Of a stretch of 64,000 bases of DNA, positions 56,325 through 64,000 are shown piece by piece; position 1 is the first letter of the stretch; each line of letters opens with the position of its first letter. The notes beneath the pieces were generated by a model, which saw only the letters and a list, made by a program, of their open reading frames with translations, ran no database searches and had not been told where the DNA came from. The stretch is from assembly GCA_015680685.1 (NCBI GenBank), contig MNCI01007629.1, positions 216,345-280,344 on the forward strand, written 5' to 3'. The DNA is from Gnetum montanum. Its lineage: Eukaryota; Streptophyta; Gnetopsida; Gnetales; Gnetaceae. A program made the position numbers and the translations under genes.

Positions 56325-57308
56325 GTGCTCAATTGAAATGGGATCCTTCTGAAAGTATCGGAATAGAGGGTTTGACAACGCTTTCCCCAGAAGTGGAGCA
56401 AGTGCCAAGGCCTGTTTACGAGGGAGTCATGGAAGGCTTTATGCACAGCGCTAAGTCGCTATGGACTTGTAGGCGTTCCATCGAATAGTTGTGGCTGCAG
56501 ATACAGGCAAAAGAAAAGGTCATGTCTGAGTTGTCAGCGGAACGTGACGATCTGAAGGCTCGGTACGAGTTCGCCGTTGCTAGAATAAGCGGAGATTGCT
56601 CCTGGCGAACGTTCGAGGTTACGTATACCAGGTATTGGGATCTATTGAATCGTCATGCGTTGCTGACTTGGAGGATGGCAGAGCGCAAAGCCCAAATTGA
56701 TCTCCTGAACCTTAATGTCAAGATTGGAAAGCCTTCACTTCCAAGGTTCGTAAGTGGGGTGAGGACGAGAAGAACCACAAAAATTACTACAAGAAGTCAT
56801 TAAAAGAGGTGTCTATTGAACAGCGCCAAATAGAAATGTTTGTGGAAGGCTTAGGTTTGCGTTCGGCCTTCGATACTTTTGCTCAGAATACAACTGTGGA
56901 GATGGAGTCGCCTACAAGGGTGATCACTACTACTTCCGGAGAAACATCGGTGGGTGAGTTCCCTCTAAGACGTCCTACCTGGTCGACTATCGATAAAGGC
57001 AAGGCTTTGGCGGACGTTGACTTAGGCCTCGATGGAACAGATTGGGCCAGCGTTCCAGAAGAAGAAATCCTTCGTCAGCTGGAATTCGGCTTAGGGGGAT
57101 CTCCTGCGGTAAGCGTTTTGTGTTTACGAAGTTAATTAATTGAATAACGTTTAAAATTTTGACATGTGCTTATTCTTATGTCGATTGTTCGTTTTGGTGC
57201 TTTCAGGATGAAGGTGGCGATGATGCCCAAGAAGCTGGCCCCAGTGGAGCAGGGGCCCCTGAAGCTGGCAGGTCCAAAAGGGATGATCCTCCCACCCCGG
57301 ATGTTTAA
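56325..57308 (+). other. Coiled-coil C-terminus of the antisense gene (exons 7-8)
   Basis: After a TAG at 56486 the frame encodes a helix-rich stretch (KEKVMSELSAERDDLKARYE, MAERKAQIDLLNLNV). Near 56723 one base is missing (AAG-AT-TGG), after which the other frame continues with WKAFTSKVRKWGEDEKN, KEVSIEQRQIEMFVEGLGL and WASVPEEEILRQLEFG. Exon 8 gives DEGGDDAQEAGPSGAG and stops at TAA. The coiled coil suggests a dimer. Confidence 0.55.
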
Positions 57309-57621
57309 TGTGTTGATTTTTAAGTTTTTGTTGTTTTGTTTTTAACTCAGATTTAAATGGGGATTGTGACTTGACACTTTTAAGATGGATGAAAACTGTT
57401 GAAACTTGTAATTGTACAACATTGTATGTAAGAAAATTTTTGTTGATTTTGAGTTTAATTGTGAACACGACACTACGATATAAACTGTTTTGGTTTGTTT
57501 TTTGAGTTTAACTGCATAATCGACACGATAATGTAACATGTCTTTGCATTTACTTTTCTATTTTAAGCATAGTGTACTGGAGTGATTAGAGATGAAATGT
57601 GAAAAGGAAAACAAAATACGC
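57309..57621 (+). other. 3' flank of the antisense gene
   Basis: T-rich on the plus strand, as plant 3' untranslated regions often are. No canonical AATAAA was found. It is non-coding on the minus strand. Confidence 0.4.
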
Positions 57622-57930
57622 ACTAGTTTAAGGCCATTTCGGGCCTTTATGCGTAGTTTAAGGCCATTTCGGGCCCCGTCGTAAACAAGCAATACTTTGG
57701 ATAAAGTGGGTAAATTTCTTGGTGGACCGACCATCTCTGGTCGTGGCTAGTTTTATGTCATTGCGGACATGTTCTAGTTTAACGTCATTTCGGACTGCAT
57801 ATAGTTTAACGTCGTTTCGGATGAGGAGTATTGTTTGATTTTCGTTTTTACATATTTTTTATGTTTTGGGCTTTATCGTAGTTTAACGTCGTTTTGGACA
57901 AAGTGTAGTTTAACGTCATTTCGGACTTGG
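57622..57930. repeat. AGTTTAA-GGCC/GTC hairpin repeats beside the antisense gene
   Basis: Seven copies: two of TAGTTTAAGGCCATTTCGGGCC, exactly 30 bases apart (57623 and 57653), one TAGTTTTATGTCATTGCGGAC and four of TAGTTTAACGTC(A/G)TTTCGGA(C/T). Each can fold as a 3-5 bp stem with a five-base loop. They separate the protease end (57939) from the antisense gene. Confidence 0.85.
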
Positions 57931-57938
57931 AGATGACC

Positions 57939-59333
57939 TTATTTTAATTGTTTTTTGATTCTTTTTATTTTTATGTCCTGCGGTGTATCAGCTGGTATGA
58001 TTTTGTACTCGGCGTCCCCTTCACTGATCACGTTGAACGGCAATTCAATCCAGGAGACGTCCGATAGAATGTTTTCAGTATCGGTATTTTCAGGTGCTTC
58101 GGTGTCTGTCGTTGTTTCCGTGTTGGTTTCTTCATGAGGCGATGTGTGTAGAGTGTTAGATGCAGGTGTTTTAGTTTTAGGAGGCTCTTGTCTCATGTTT
58201 GAAGGTTTACTCTCCATCAGTTGTAGTTTGCTCGTGTCATTAAGCTTGTCAAATTCAACCTCGGAGCCTTAGTCCATATCTGTGTGCAATGAAATGATGG
58301 GAGTGGTTACTTCCCCATGTATGAAGATTTCACCACCCTCATAGGGTAGGTGAATCTCTTGATGTATAGGGGAAGAAACAGCTCTCAGTTGGGCCAACCA
58401 GGGTCTTCCTAATATTAGGTTGAATCCTGGCATTTCATCGACAACCAGAAAGTCAGCGGATGTGGGGAACTGGTCTCCCGCTATGAAATCTAAGGTTATC
58501 GTGCCTTTGACCAGTACATGTGACCCGCTGAATGACTTTAAACATGTTGTTGTTGTAGGTTTAATTAAGTCAGTAAACCCTATTTGTTCAATGATGGGCT
58601 ATGGTACAACGTTTGTGGCCACCCCATCGTCTACATGGACTCTATGTATTTTGAACTGGTTTACTTGTATTGTTATGAACATGGGGATTGTTGTTGTCTC
58701 CCCTATCTTCTTGTCTACTTTGATGTTATCATCGTGGAAGCTCAAGGGTTTAGGGATGGCACCGTGAGATGGATACATTACAGCATGAATGGCAGGTTCG
58801 CTCGGGGGCAAGTCCTCACTGACCGGGATCGACGTTAGCATGCGTACGAGAGCTTCCCGATGAGTTTGGGATGTTAACACCAAGTCATACAAGCTTAAAG
58901 AAGTGTTCTTTTGCTTGAATGCTTGGGTGACTTGTGTTAAAGCTATCGCAAAGTCTCTACTATTAGGGAGGCTCTTGTCAGCGATGACTGGGTCCATTGG
59001 GCCCAACAACTTTATTTCGTGTCTCGGCGGCCTATCATTCTCGCTCGTTGTCGTAGTTTTGGCTGGTTCATGTTGTTTTGATGGTTCACCCTGACTACCT
59101 GCGTCTGACTGATTGTTAGTTGGTGACATAGGTATGGAATTGAGTGGAGTAGGCTTAGGTGGCCCCAGAGCTAACCGTTGGCATTCCTTCTCCAGGCGTT
59201 CACGCATAAGCCTATCGGCTAAACGTTCTCGCGTGTGGCGTGGAGGTGGAGCCAGTCTCGGAGCCTCAGATTGTCTTGGGATGCGCACCACATATGGAGG
59301 CGGGCAGGATTGCGGTTGGTCAGTGGGAGGCAT
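57939..59333 (-). pseudogene. Protease region of element Y
   Basis: Same frame as gag. KPLSFHDDNIKVDKKIGETT leads into IPMFITIQVNQFKIHRVHVD, DGVATNVVP, where the active-site triplet reads Asp-Asp-Gly in place of the usual D-S/T-G. After a TAG (58599) come PIIEQIGFTDLIKP, VKGTITLDFIAGDQFPTSAD, FLVVDEMPGFNLILGRPWLA and QLRAVSSPIHQ, the flap and ILGRPWL blocks of gypsy proteases. A TAA at 58269 precedes a Thr/Glu-rich tail (HEETNTETTTDTEAPENTD) that ends in TAA at 57939. It would process Gag-Pol. Confidence 0.85.
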
Positions 59334-59660
59334 TTGAGCCGAAGGTTGGCCAGGGACCCTAATGACGTAGGGGCGAGGTTTGCCTTGCGCCTATGAGGTG
59401 GAGGTTTGACAATCGTTAGGATTTTCAGATGTCCTAACAACATACGGGGTTGGTTTCAGTGGAGGTTGGACCTCCACTGTTGCGATGGCTGGTGGTACTC
59501 GGACTACGAAGGGGGCAGGCCGAGTATGAGGGGTTGGCGGCTTTGAGGATGTAGGTACGGCTGAAGGTATACAGACGACATAGGGCCGCTGGGGGGCGCA
59601 TGGTGGTTGATGTGTGGAAGTGGAGACAACGAGAGGAATTCGAACTACGAAGGGCCTACC
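59279..59660 (-). repeat. Six protein repeats P-[YF]-V-[VI]-R-[IV]-P in Gag of element Y
   Basis: RPFVVRIP, RPYVVCIP, APFVVRVP, TPYVVRTS, RPYVIRVP and PPYVVRIP are spaced by 20-35 Pro/Thr/Ser-rich residues between the Gag zinc-like segment and the protease. The unit is about 75-100 bases long at DNA level. The conserved core in a disordered background suggests a short binding motif. Confidence 0.8.
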
Positions 59661-62081
59661 CGGTGTTTCTTGTTTATGCTCAGGGTAAACGGTGTTGATG
59701 TTAAGCATCTCGGGATCCTCATCAAAGCAGATTGTGCTAATAACATATGGCACCTCGTTGGCATTCAGAGGATCTTTGTAAACCCCCATGGCCTGATTCT
59801 GCGGCTGGACCGGGTTGGCCTCATCAAAAGTGATTTGTCCATCGTCGATCATCCGCTGGATATCCTGCTTCAAGGTGAAGCAATAATCCGTTCCGTGCCT
59901 ATTGCGTTGATGGTAGTCGCAGAAGCGATCCATCCTAAAGCCTTTGGATACGGGCGGCTCATCCGGCATTGCTAAGCCTGGGTTCTGTACGAGTTGGCAA
60001 AACCGGTCATGTCTTTGGATGGCCACAGGGGATAACTGCTTATGTTTCATCAGCCCAGCTTTCAGGAGTTGATCAAAGAGCTGGGATGGTTTCATTGGTA
60101 GAGGCATATATTGAGAGGGTTCTTTTCTCTCGAAATTCTGCGTACGGTTTGTTGGATTATGCGACGATGATGACTCCGGGGCTGTTGTGGGGGCGGGTTT
60201 ATTATAGTTAGTAGGGGCTGCGGGTGGTTTTTGTTGGTGTGTGATGTTCGTTTGTTGGGCTCCTATTGCTGCTATAGTGGTTTTGTCCTTCTCTTTATCT
60301 TTTTTACTGTGTTGATTTCTGAAGGCCAAGTATGTTGGGTCGTGGTTATTTTGAGCCGCCTCCTTTATGTTTTTGATTTGCACAAATGCTTGGTTAAGGT
60401 CACGTGCGTTGAGGTAATACAATTTAGATTTGAAGAAATTGTTGACAGCGCCGTTGAAAATTGTAAATAGATAAGTTGGAGAGATTGGTTCGTGTAGCTC
60501 ATTGAGAGCGACACTCCATCTCTGAATAAACTTTTGTACAGGTTCAAGCGGTGCTTGCTTGACCTGCATAAGGTTGTCCAGCGTGGCCTCGGGTTTCAAG
60601 TTGTACTTGAACCGGGTCACAAACTGGCATAAAAGATCCTCCAAGGAGAAAATAGAGTTCCTGGGCAGGGCCCGGTACCAGTCGAGTGCTTTCCCTGTGA
60701 GGGACATGGGGAACACTCGAAGGATGGCGTGGGGCCAAGCCTGGAGTAACGTGCATTCTAACTTGAACATTATGAGATGTGCATTGGGATCTGTCTCTCC
60801 GTTATACTTGGTTAGCGTGGGTAAGGAGACATCTTTAGGTAAGGTTAGGTGTGGGACTGAGGAGCTGATGGGATCATCATTGTAGAAGTCCACCACCTTC
60901 AGCTCTCCGTCAGCGGTCGTTTTGAGGCGCTTTACCTCGTCAGTAAGCTCCTGCATTAATTTCTTGGCGTCCGTCTAGTCTTGTGCACTCGGTAACATAG
61001 CGGCTTGGGGTTGTGGTATATTATACAGGTTAGATTGTTGTATGGTAGGCTGAAAGGCCGAAAGCTGCACGGTCAGTGGTTGCGGTTGTGGAAAGTTTAT
61101 AGTGGGCGGTACTACGGATGTCACGTTATAGGGGAAAGATGGTTGTTGTTGTTGCTGTAGCTGGGGCTGTGTCTGGGGAACATTGGTTGGTGGAACTATA
61201 TGAGGTGGCACATGGTGGTGGGGGATTTGATACAACAACATTCCCCTCGCTGGCCATTGCCCTGCCATGTTGTGCGCGGGGACTCCCTGTTGGGTCACGG
61301 CTGTTTGAGGAACTGTATGCGTTTGGATGTGCGGTATGAAGTGAGCGGATGTAGATGCTGGGATCACATGTGGCATTCCTATCACTCGGGGTGGGAGTGT
61401 CACTCCCACGCTATCATGAGGGGGAGGTGCTTGGGAAGATGGGCCAGCCGCTTCCTCGGGGATGATGGCGAGAGGGAACGTGCTGAATTGTGGATCAGTT
61501 GGAGGCGGCACATGAGTAAATGAGGATGTTTGCGATGGAGGCATTTGTGTATGAGTTAGTCTGAGGGGTTGGAGGGGTATGATCTCCCCTGTGTCCGGAT
61601 GAAAAATGGGATTAGCGTGTGGTTGCGGGCTGAGAGTGTGATAGGAGTCCTCGTGTTCTGATTAAGCAGCGAAGTCATCCTCTTCCTCTAGTTGGGTCTC
61701 TGGCGCACACTGACTTAGCGTGTGGCTCCTTTGCAGGAGGAGCCGTGTGACGAGTTCTGAGTACTGCTCTGGAACTAGGATTACATCATATGGGGAAGGG
61801 GTGAACTCATGTCCTCCCTTGTAAAAGAATTCGAACTGTCTCTTTACCTCCAGTTCGGTTCGGTCTACAGCTAGGCCAGCTTGTATCTTAATGCATATAA
61901 AATTATACTGATCTTGGGTTATGATGTCGGAGGCTGGGTCTCTCCCTTGCAACCTTAGGGACCGGTGGGGCCTCGCGGTGGGTTGAACTCCCGGGTGTTG
62001 CGTGACAGGCTGTTGGACAGCCATGGTGTCCATGATGGGGGTGGTTTGAGCCGTGGCAGCGTTGCTGTTTGCGGGGTTCAT
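59391..62081 (-). pseudogene. gag of element Y
   Basis: One frame from ATG at 62081, with TAA at 61662, TAG at 60975 and TAG at 59391, and no frameshift. The N-terminal part (TARPHRSLRLQGRDPA, FFYKGGHEFTPSPYDVILVP) and a long Pro/Gln-rich middle (61.5-61.0 kb) have no family that I know and may equal the extra ORF1 of Ogre elements. The capsid core is LPTLTKYNGETDPNAHLIMF, then MSLTGKALDWYRALP, SLEDLLCQFVTRF, LDNLMQVKQAPLEPVQKFIQ. FCDYHQRNRHGTDYCFTLKQ is the Cys/His segment of Tat-type Gags. The product forms the particle. Confidence 0.85.
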
Positions 62082-62104
62082 GGTGATATGTCAGGGATAT
62101 GAAT

Positions 62105-62679
62105 CAGTCTGGAGACGCGAAGTTAATGTGGTGTAGTGTGCAGCGTATACGCTTCAATGGACAGCATATAGTGACAGCGTATAGAGCGTATACAGCATAC
62201 GTGGTCAGTGTAGACGCTGGAGAGCGTATACGGCGTAAGATGGATCACAGCGTAAAATAGGACAATGTAAAATAAGCGGTTGGCACAAAGCAGGAGACAG
62301 CGTACAGCGTAGAACAAGTAATCGGTGTGACACAAGAATATAAAACGAGTTTCAGCGTAAATAAGGCTCAGCATACAAGTGAGGAGCGTAAAACAAGCTC
62401 GGCGTAAAATAGGTCACAGCGTAAACCAGTTGCAGCGTAAGACAAAAGAAAGCGTAAAACAGGTAATCGTAAAATAAGTTGCAGCGTATAACAGGAGAGC
62501 GTAAAACAAGTTGTAGCGTAAAATAGGAGCTAGCGTAAAACAAAGCAGCGTAGGAGTTTCTGAGCAGGGTTTTCAAGAGCGTAAACGCTGTGTAGTGTAG
62601 ATGCTGAACAGTAGTGGGCTGGGTTTTCGGACTGGACAGCGTAAACGCCGGGAAAGTTGCGAGCAAGGGTTTTAGGAGG
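62105..62679 (+). repeat. GCGTAAAAC / GCGTATACGC words in the leader of element Y
   Basis: Between the LTR and gag about twenty words such as CAGCGTAAAACAGG, AGCGTATACGG, CAGCGTAAACGC occur, most of them in the same orientation (plus strand). The spacing is 15-35 bases. No coding was recognised in this leader. Confidence 0.8.
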
Positions 62680-62697
62680 CCCTCCTTCTAGCGCCAA
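62680..62697 (-). other. Primer-binding site of element Y
   Basis: The minus strand reads TTGGCGCTAGAAGGAGGG, four bases after the end of the 5' LTR. The position and TGGCGC start fit a PBS; the tRNA is not assigned. Confidence 0.7.
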
Positions 62698-62701
62698 TTT
62701 T

Positions 62702-63946
62702 TGTACTGCCTGAAATCATCGGTTTCCAGCTGGAAGGAAAAATAGAGACCGTGGGATCGCAAGGCGAGAATAGAAGACCCTGCCTTCACCTGAGGGCGAG
62801 CTGGAATGCATGAAGGTAGAGTACCTTGGGTGGTCCGCACGCGGATCAGACAAGGATTTCCCCGTGTGTACGCAAAGTGCTATACGCTGGGTTGTGCGTA
62901 AACAATGTAGCAAGCATAAACAAAGCGTAAACGACGTAAAACAGATGCGAACAGAGCATGAGCATAAACAGGCGTAAACAGAATGCGTGTGCCAAGTTGA
63001 CGTAAAACTGTAAACAATCTTAAGCAGCAAATGTAAATAATGGTATTACAGAGTCAAAGTACAGTGCACCGGTCTAACGTAGTCGTGAGGGAACACAAGG
63101 CGGACGAAAGCCCCGGCGTGTTCAGGAATGACTCGGTTGGTTCGCAAGGCAGGCGGAGCGTAGAGACTGTGTGTACGGTGTACAGGGCTCTCCAGTGTAA
63201 GAGGGTTTCAGCTCTTGTGTGCAGCGTAAATGTTCTCTGGTATGCTCCGGGATTTTGCCAACCAACCTCGGTAAAGTGGAAAATCAAGATTTTTATAGAG
63301 GTTATTACGCTAGACTCGGGTTGGGCGACACGTGGCGCGTTGATTGAGTGCATACATTTTACAAAAATACAATATATTACATCTGTTAGGCGTATATGCT
63401 GTGGGGCGGGCATATACGCTGGGCATATACGTTGAATGAGGTGGGCGTGTGAACTTGGGTGGAGATGTTGGATGCTGAGCGTATACGCTGTGGACTTGAG
63501 TGTACACGTTGGGCGTATACGCTGTGGATTTGATCATACACGCTGGGCGTATACGCTGATGGATGCCGACTTGCTTCAATTCTTGCTCTTCGGTGTTGTC
63601 TTCATTCTGCCCTTCAAGATTCCGTGCCGGGCGTAAATGTTTACCGTGCCCGTCGAGCGTACACCAGGCGTGCGAGTTAGAATGCTTACGCTGGGCGTAT
63701 ACGCTAGGAACTCGAGCGTCCACGCTGGAGGGCGTATACGCTGTGGGTTCGAGCATCTACGCTGGGGATGTACTTGAGCGTAGACGCCGGGCATATATGC
63801 TGGCACCGCATACTTAGTGAAAATGAAGCTTTTTTGACCTCCAAAGTTGCAATGTGTAACGCCAAATGTAGCCATGGTTGTCTGTGAGTCTCAGGGACCG
63901 GCTTTTTGCTGGGGAAGTACAGAGCTCAGAATTTTGTTGTGTTTCA
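62702..63946 (-). repeat. 5' LTR of element Y
   Basis: 1,245 bp, TGTACTGCCTGAAATC to GTTGTGTTTCA on the plus strand. Its TATA box for the genomic transcript is at 63291-63297. GCGTATACGC words lie upstream of it (63390-63800) and downstream (62860-63010). It differs from the other LTR by scattered transitions and a length difference of about 37 bases in the word zones. Confidence 0.92.
63291..63297 (-). promoter_or_regulatory. TATA box of element Y genomic transcript
   Basis: TATAAAA on the minus strand inside CCTCTATAAAAATCTTG. The 3' LTR has CTATATAAAAACC at the same place (47031-47038). Confidence 0.6.
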
Positions 63947-64000
63947 GGTGTATGGTTAAGTAAGTCTGAGGTATATGATTTTTATAGCTTTTAAATGTTT
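63947..64000 (+). repeat. Continuation of the older LTR after the target duplicate
   Basis: Begins with the duplicate GGTGT (63947-63951) and continues TATGGTTAAGTAAGTC to the window end. It should be the rest of the LTR that starts at 46199. Confidence 0.55.

Larger units (their letters stand above)
52900..57308 (+). pseudogene. Nested opposite-strand gene, 8 exons, in the protease-RT spacer of element Y
   Basis: Exons: 52900-53030, 53706-54155, 54232-54494, 54584-55624, 55731-55961, 56049-56240, 56325-57108, 57207-57308. All seven introns (76-675 bases) are GT-AG and join in phase to give about 1,064 codons ending in TAA at 57306. In order the product has a HAD/NIF-like domain (residues about 47-280), a middle domain (280-600), a basic patch (KSKLKRPERP, KRIRFK), an acidic exon 5 (EEEETNMDKNNEEEK), a coiled coil in exon 7 (KEKVMSELSAERDDLKARYE) and a Gly/Pro-rich tail. 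Four in-frame TAG codons (52981, 54431, 55156, 56486) and one missing base near 56723 break it. It has its own TATA box. Exon prediction is by eye. Confidence 0.8.
46440..63946 (-). mobile_element. Element Y: complete 17.5-kb Tat-type gypsy element with nested antisense gene
   Basis: Both LTRs end in TG...CA and are flanked by the 5-bp target duplication GGTGT (46435-46439 and 63947-63951). On the minus strand the order is 5' LTR (62702-63946), PBS, leader, gag, protease (to 57939), a 5.5-kb spacer with an opposite-strand gene (52900-57308), RT, RNase H, integrase (to 49022), a 3' non-coding part with hairpin repeats, polypurine tract, and 3' LTR (46440-47647). Domain sequences and the Ogre-like protease-RT split fit the Tat lineage. 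The element is GC-richer than its surroundings. 737 N hide the RT centre. Confidence 0.92.

Noticed and set aside
54431-56488. TAG codons in the nested gene as programmed readthrough sites
   Set aside because: Four such sites in one gene, none with a recognisable readthrough context, and similar nonsense codons in gag-pol; decay explains them more simply. Kept open in the findings because all four are TAG.

Overview
The window looks like intergenic DNA from a seed plant with a large, retrotransposon-rich genome. It holds plant-type Ty3/gypsy and Ty1/copia elements, LINE and SINE remnants, plant introns with GT-AG borders, and fragments of plant genes (a PPR gene and sucrose-phosphate synthase). 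The species cannot be fixed from sequence alone; a gymnosperm is possible. No intact ordinary host gene is visible. Four runs of N mark assembly joins: single N at 17378, 22782 and 41972, and 737 N at 50834-51570.

Layout. (1) 1-7.75 kb is AT-rich decayed DNA: an LTR scrap with a 28-bp CpG palindrome, a minus-strand gypsy RT-RNase H-integrase remnant, two LINE remnants, SINE-like pieces and a long unexplained stretch. (2) 7.75-38.74 kb reads as one old minus-strand Athila-like element, here called E (LTRs 7752-8553 and 37875-38738). It was later invaded by a plus-strand Athila-like element, here called P (13745-27012, 5-bp target duplication CATAG), by a Ty1/copia element (about 27360-32427), and by an unclassified insert in its gag (about 35218-36132). 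E and P both carry an accessory coiled-coil reading frame after integrase. (3) 38.82-41.97 kb is a younger insertion holding an LTR-like segment and captured gene fragments. It is followed by a single N and a 98%-similar repeat of the sequence that precedes the insertion, which suggests a haplotype or assembly join. (4) 42.26-46.44 kb is AT-rich DNA with a cluster of CCCACAC/GTGTGGG hairpins. It ends in the 3' end and LTR of an older element in plus orientation.

(5) 46440-63946 is the outstanding object: a complete 17.5-kb Ty3/gypsy element of the Tat type on the minus strand, here called Y. It has 1.2-kb LTRs, a 5-bp target duplication (GGTGT), PBS and polypurine tract, and is clearly richer in GC than its surroundings. 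Gag-protease runs in one frame from 62081 to 57939; RT-RNase H-integrase runs from about 52448 to 49022. Both are broken only by single nonsense codons, with no frameshift visible outside the N gap. The 5.5 kb between protease and RT holds a separate gene on the opposite (plus) strand, 52900-57308, with its own TATA box, eight exons and seven GT-AG introns. Its phases fit throughout, apart from four TAG codons and one missing base.

The opposite-strand product would be about 1,060 residues: an N-terminal domain that I recognise as an NIF/FCP1-like HAD phosphatase fold with its catalytic aspartates replaced, a middle domain of uncertain type, an acidic segment and a C-terminal coiled coil. The gene is bordered on both sides by short hairpin repeats (AGTTTAA-GGCC-n-GGGCC type). 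The palindromic word GCGTATACGC is scattered dozens of times through both LTRs, the gag leader, and the 5' part and first intron of this gene. The split between protease and RT resembles the pol intron known from Ogre elements, and opposite-strand reading frames are known in Tat elements. A multi-exon gene with a pseudophosphatase domain placed inside the protease-RT spacer is, as far as I can tell, undescribed.
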